Positions 13,888 through 17,426 of a stretch of 17,426 nt of DNA are shown here, piece by piece; position 1 is the stretch's first letter; each line of letters begins with the position of its first letter. Location of the stretch: NCBI GenBank assembly GCA_964567595.1, contig CAZMNF010000040.1:1-17426 (forward strand), read 5' to 3'. Under the pieces are notes generated by a model that was not told where the DNA came from, ran no database searches, and saw only the letters and a list, made by a program, of their open reading frames with translations. This DNA comes from CAZMNF01 sp964567595 (GTDB lineage Bacteria; Bipolaricaulota; Bipolaricaulia; RBG-16-55-9). Position numbers and translations under genes: made by a program.

Positions 13888-15794
13888 GGCGAGCCGTCCT
13901 CGAACGACGCCGGGAAGAGACAGTTCTCGTCCGTCTGTCCGCTGAGGGCATCCTGGAAGAGCTTCCCGACGGCCTTGCCCAGCATCTCCCCGAACGGGTT
14001 CTCCTCGCTTGCGCCCATCTCGGCCAGCCGATCGTCGATCTGCTCGATGGCCGGATCCGCCGCCGTCCGGCCGGCCATGGCGAGCCCCCGTTTGGCTAGC
14101 GCCAATAGCGCCTCATCGCCCTCGAACGTCGGATGCGCCAGCGTGCCGCCCATGGTCAGGTCGAGGGCGACGGGACACTGGGTCGCATAGGCGCTGATCC
14201 CCTCGATCAGTCCGTTGGAAGCCGACGGGGACAGGCCCAGCAACGATACCTCCTCATCGGGAGAATGGAGCGCCAGCCCCTCGACGACGAGTTCCGTCTG
14301 GCCCGACATCTCGCGCCCCGCAAACGCCACCTCGCTCTCCAGCGTGGCCGTTCCGGTCTGGGGGACCGCCGGAAGCGTCTGCGCGTAGAGCGCCTGGAGA
14401 TCGGCGAGCCGGATCTTGCGCGCCTGCAGCGTCAGCTCGGTCTGGGGCGGATCGAGGTGAGCGCGCGAGGTCAGCGTCGCTTCGAGTTGGGCATCCGGCT
14501 GATTGGCGATGCGGGCGCGCAAGCCCACTCGAATCGGCTTTCGATGGCTCGCCAACGGCCACGCCAAGTTCTCCGCCGTGACGTCGATCATGGAGATGCG
14601 CGGCAGCTCGCCCTTGTCATCGGCCGCGTCCAGAGACAGCTGCAGCCGGTCGAGCTTGAGGCGCTCGATGGCCGTCGTCGGCGCGTACGGCTCGAGCCGG
14701 CGACGCTCCGTGCCGAACGCCTGAGGGTCTCCGCCGGCCGCACGTGACGGCAACAGATAACGTCGCACGTAGCGCCAGAGCTGCTGGACCCAATCCAGTC
14801 GGTCACGATGTTGGGCGAGCCATTCCACGTAGGGACGGACGTCCACGTCGGGCGCCTGCACGCTCTGGATGTTGAGCGACCCATCCGATTGGCGCTTCAC
14901 GTGGAGTTGGACCTCGCCGATGCGGACCTCGTTGAGCACCGTGCGCCGGCTCAGGAGCGGAAGCATCCCCAGGTCACCCGTCAACTCGGCCATCTCCACC
15001 ATGCTGGTGTCCGGCTTGGACGGATCCTGGACGCGCAGGCCGCGCAGGCTCAGCCGGCCCGTCAGGGCGTTCAACGACGCGGAACGGACGTCAACGTCCG
15101 TTCTTGCCACAGCCGACGTGCCGCGGACGACCACGTCGTCGATGAACCAGGGCGCCGCGACCGCGCCGATCCCGTAGACCGAGAGCGCCAACAGCGGCAG
15201 CGCGACCCATGACCCGGGTCGAATGGCGCGTCGCCAGCCGCGCTTCGGCGGCGCGTCACGAAACCTCAGGCCGCCGCCCATGACGAGCCATTGGAGCGCT
15301 CGACGGGCTCGCTCGCGCCCCGTGAGGGCGCGGATCGGTCGGCGTTGTTCAAGAAACTGGAGGAACGACGTGCGGTAGGCCTTGACGAAGCGATGAATCA
15401 GGAAAAACAGGGGGCCAGCGACGACGATCCCGACGACGTAGCCGCCGAAGACGGCGTAGCGCTCCAGCTCCATCCAGGCGAGCACGGGGGCGTGCACCAT
15501 CGCTCGCCAGACGGGGTCAAGCACGGTGAGCTGCGTGAACACGGCCTCTCCGACAGCCTCGAAGACGGGTGCCAACGGCCATGCCACCAAGTTGAAGACC
15601 GCCAGGGCCAACAGCGTCGCGCTGAAGCTGCAACGAACGAGAAGCGCCAAGGCCAGCAGGACGATCGAGTTGGCCCCCAGCGGGACCAGCCCCGCAAACA
15701 TGCCGAACAGCACGCCGACAGCGATCTGATGGGGCGTCAATTCGGAGTTCAGAATCCGCAACAGACGGCGTGGCCAGGTCCAGAATTTGAGCAT
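13884..15794 (-). CDS. Fused envelope protein: TIGR03546-like membrane domain plus AsmA/TIGR03545-like domain
   Basis: This 636-residue protein has two parts that I know as separate neighbouring genes in other bacteria. Residues 1-150 form a polytopic DUF2062/TIGR03546-like membrane domain: RRLLRILNSELTPHQIAVG (family: L-x-I-L-N-S-x-x-x-P-x-Q-I-A-x-G), FAGLVPLGANSIVLL, hydrophobic stretches at about 25-85, and another at about 113-135. A basic linker (about 136-190) leads to a further membrane segment (about 194-214). From there a long beta-rich, AsmA-like region of the TIGR03545 type contains LNALTGRLSLRGLRVQDP, VLNEVRIGEVQLHV, IERLKLDRLQLSLDAADD and GGTLAHPTFEG; such regions usually sit in the periplasm and relate to outer-envelope lipid transport or biogenesis. 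Start ATG is at 15794-15792, with no strong ribosome binding site. The function of both families is poorly known. Confidence 0.72.
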   Translation of the reverse strand: MLKFWTWPRRLLRILNSELTPHQIAVGVLFGMFAGLVPLGANSIVLLALALLVRCSFSATLLALAVFNLVAWPLAPVFEAVGEAVFTQLTVLDPVWRAMVHAPVLAWMELERYAVFGGYVVGIVVAGPLFFLIHRFVKAYRTSFLQFLEQRRPIRALTGRERARRALQWLVMGGGLRFRDAPPKRGWRRAIRPGSWVALPLLALSVYGIGAVAAPWFIDDVVVRGTSAVARTDVDVRSASLNALTGRLSLRGLRVQDPSKPDTSMVEMAELTGDLGMLPLLSRRTVLNEVRIGEVQLHVKRQSDGSLNIQSVQAPDVDVRPYVEWLAQHRDRLDWVQQLWRYVRRYLLPSRAAGGDPQAFGTERRRLEPYAPTTAIERLKLDRLQLSLDAADDKGELPRISMIDVTAENLAWPLASHRKPIRVGLRARIANQPDAQLEATLTSRAHLDPPQTELTLQARKIRLADLQALYAQTLPAVPQTGTATLESEVAFAGREMSGQTELVVEGLALHSPDEEVSLLGLSPSASNGLIEGISAYATQCPVALDLTMGGTLAHPTFEGDEALLALAKRGLAMAGRTAADPAIEQIDDRLAEMGASEENPFGEMLGKAVGKLFQDALSGQTDENCLFPASFEDGSP

Positions 15795-15809
15795 GGTGAT
15801 CGGGACCGT

Positions 15810-15838
15810 AGCTTAGCAGTGCCATCCACGAACGCCAA
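15810..15838 (-). promoter_or_regulatory. Possible sigma70-type promoter for the fused envelope gene
   Basis: On the - strand TTGGCG (15838-15833) and TAAGCT (15815-15810) are separated by 17 bases. The predicted transcript starts near 15803, about eight bases before the ATG at 15794. By-eye match only. Confidence 0.35.
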
Positions 15839-16115
15839 CGAGGGCCGGCGGTTACCTCTCAATCCGGGATCCAGACGCCGACAGCGCTCTCAAGCCCCGT
15901 CCAAGCCCCCTTCGTTAGAGCCATCTTGTGGTCTGCATAACGTTCAAATCCTTCAAAAGTTCGACTAAATTGCTACATGGTATCGTTACGCGAGTCACAT
16001 ATTTGAGGGTCACATTCGCCTACCATGGAATCAATCTGGTTCACAAGATCAAGGACACGTGCCCCAAAATTCTCAAGGCACGGGCAGAAATTCTCGGACT
16101 CGGTGATTCATTGTG
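15839..16115. other. Intergenic region with an AT-richer core, probable promoter area for the right-hand gene
   Basis: With the adjoining promoter above, more than 300 bases between the divergent genes hold no coding region I can support. From about 15928 to 16060 the sequence is visibly richer in A and T than the rest of the window. TTCAAA at 15943-15948 and TAAATT at 15966-15971, 17 bases apart, could serve the + strand gene at 16116. A direct repeat of GTCACAT occurs at 15994-16000 and 16009-16015, start to start 15 bases, and could be a regulator site. Two AAATTCTC copies lie at about 16066 and 16087. Short open frames across the region have unconvincing composition and no ribosome binding sites. 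Confidence 0.35.
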
Positions 16116-17423
16116 ATGCGCAAGACCCATATGATCTGTTCTCTGACGGCCGCTCTTGTCCTGATGGGCTTAGCCGCTGGACACATCGCCCACGCCGACG
16201 TAACCGGAAGTTTCGGCACTCACATCGGCGTCCATCTGCCTGACGACATTCAGACCGTTACAGAGCAAGAAGCGCTTCAATTCGACATTCAGAATGCCAT
16301 CAACCTGACCGTCGTTATCAGCGGACTGAGCACGACGCTCCACAGCCACTTCGGGTTGGCCGGTGTGGAGGACGTTGCGTTGACCTACGCCGCCACGTTG
16401 GGCGCGCTCGGCATCCGGGGCACGTTCCTGTTCGGCCGCTTCGCCGGGACCTGCATCGAGAACACGCCCGACCCGAACGGCGATGAAACCTGCGAGGAGG
16501 TCCTGAACAATCCCCGCCCCTTGACCAGCGAGCTGCTCTTCATCAAGAAACGGGTGAAGACCACCCTGACGCTGGGCGGCATTAGCCTGCAGAACCTCGC
16601 CATGTTCGAGGACGTCAACTTTCCCGAGACCCAAGCTGCCGTCACGCACCAAACCGCCGATCAGACATTCGCCTTCGGCGACGTCATCACCCTCCAAGGC
16701 CAGACGCCGAGCGGGATCGACATCCGGATGAGCACCGGCATCTGTGCGGAGCGCAACCCGAACGTGATCAAGAAGCACAGCTTCCCCTACGAAGTCAATC
16801 CGCACTGCGGTGGCGCAACCGTCGAAGGCCAGGTACAGACGCCGAGCCAAAAACCGAACCTCGCCTTCGACTTCGAGCGGCTCGCCATCTCGGGAATTCC
16901 CGTCGCCAGCGGCGTCAACTCCAGCGTGAAAGTCGTCTGTGTCCGAACTTTCCAATGCGAGCTCTCCAATGAGTTCACCTTCAGCAGCATGGGGCCTGTC
17001 CCGTTCAGCGTCGATATCGTCTTCACCGACTTGTTCACCTTGGACTTCGACAAGCTCGCGCTCATGTTCAGCACGGGGACCGGGAGCCTGGAACTCGAGT
17101 TGGCGCCTAACGGAACCATCTCAGCGATCAACTTGGACATCGCGACGACGCTCAACCCGGACGCGAATCCCGCGAACTTCCAAATCATGAGCTCCATTGA
17201 GCCAGGGACGGGGTTGACGGAAGCCGACATTTCCCTGGATATTCAGCGGTCCAGTGTGACCTTTGGCATGACGGCAATGTTCGACGGCGGGCCGCCGGCG
17301 TCGTTCGACTCGATCAGCTTTGAACTGGGAACGACCGTCGGCGTGGTCGACATCAACGTGGATGCCACCTTCGGCACGTTCGAATTCCAAAGCTGGAGCA
17401 GCTCGTTCGTGATCAACTTCTGA
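16116..17423 (+). CDS. Secreted beta-rich protein of unknown function
   Basis: I do not recognise the family. The 435-residue product has a clear signal peptide (about 1-27, MRKTHMICSL start, cleavage near AHA-D) and no later hydrophobic helix. The mature part has alternating hydrophobic and polar residues, as in beta strands, with repeated phrases of the kind FDFERLAISG, TLDFDKLALMF and FDSISFELGTTVG, and few charged runs. Six or more cysteines (such as TCIEN, TCEEV, GICAER, HCGG, VCVRTFQCE) could form disulfides after export. It ends in FVINF followed by tandem stops TGA and TAA at 17421-17426; a terminal phenylalanine is common in outer-membrane beta-barrel proteins, which is suggestive only. 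Start ATG is at 16116, with a GTG directly before it at 16113. An envelope or surface-layer role is inference. Confidence 0.6.
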   Translation: MRKTHMICSLTAALVLMGLAAGHIAHADVTGSFGTHIGVHLPDDIQTVTEQEALQFDIQNAINLTVVISGLSTTLHSHFGLAGVEDVALTYAATLGALGIRGTFLFGRFAGTCIENTPDPNGDETCEEVLNNPRPLTSELLFIKKRVKTTLTLGGISLQNLAMFEDVNFPETQAAVTHQTADQTFAFGDVITLQGQTPSGIDIRMSTGICAERNPNVIKKHSFPYEVNPHCGGATVEGQVQTPSQKPNLAFDFERLAISGIPVASGVNSSVKVVCVRTFQCELSNEFTFSSMGPVPFSVDIVFTDLFTLDFDKLALMFSTGTGSLELELAPNGTISAINLDIATTLNPDANPANFQIMSSIEPGTGLTEADISLDIQRSSVTFGMTAMFDGGPPASFDSISFELGTTVGVVDINVDATFGTFEFQSWSSSFVINF

Positions 17424-17426
17424 TAA

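Noticed and set aside
15928..16116. A 62-codon + strand open frame before the last gene
   Set aside because: No ribosome binding site, no recognisable domain, a non-ATG start, and composition typical of the AT-richer intergenic region.

Overview
The window is a high-GC stretch of a bacterial chromosome, gene-dense and mostly on the + strand. The gene content points to an anaerobe or its recent descendant. It has a folate-dependent methyl-branch (Wood-Ljungdahl type) gene set with a corrinoid reactivator, and a [NiFe]-hydrogenase maturation gene set. A bacterial exonuclease VII small subunit argues against an archaeon. Secreted proteins with calcium-type dockerin repeats and the envelope-protein style would suit a deep-branching phylum such as Bipolaricaulota/Acetothermia. 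That assignment is inference only; Planctomycetota, Chloroflexota or another lineage cannot be excluded from sequence alone.

Region 1 (1-5345) is one compact + strand operon. It holds the tail of a protein with a MetH-activation-like domain, the 2Fe-2S/ASKHA corrinoid-protein reactivator (RACo/AcsV), MetV, MetF and formate-tetrahydrofolate ligase (Fhs). Genes overlap or are separated by a few bases, and a strong hairpin follows fhs. Together they activate formate onto tetrahydrofolate, reduce methylene-THF to methyl-THF and keep a corrinoid methyl carrier active. FolD and the CODH/ACS subunits are not in view.

Region 2 (5499-11817) is a hydrogenase-maturation locus: hypF, a membrane-anchored JAMM/MPN-domain protein, a convergent membrane c-type cytochrome gene, then hypC-hypD-hypE. 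Between the cytochrome and hypC, on the - strand, lies what I consider the most interesting feature of the window. About 370 bp carry recognisable fragments of a [NiFe]-hydrogenase large subunit (the RICGVC L1 motif) and of its maturation protease, joined end to end with frameshifts and missing interiors. The last protease fragment overlaps the cytochrome start as ATGA. This looks like a hydrogenase structural operon collapsed to short relics, or a collapsed assembly, while its maturation genes and cytochrome remain intact.

Region 3 (11818-17426) holds a secreted protein with a duplicated cohesin-like plus dockerin module, xseB, a convergent - strand gene that fuses a DUF2062-like/TIGR03546-type membrane domain to an AsmA-like/TIGR03545-type domain, and a secreted beta-rich protein of unknown function at the right edge, preceded by an AT-richer intergenic region. 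I saw no tRNA, rRNA, CRISPR array, insertion sequence or transposase.
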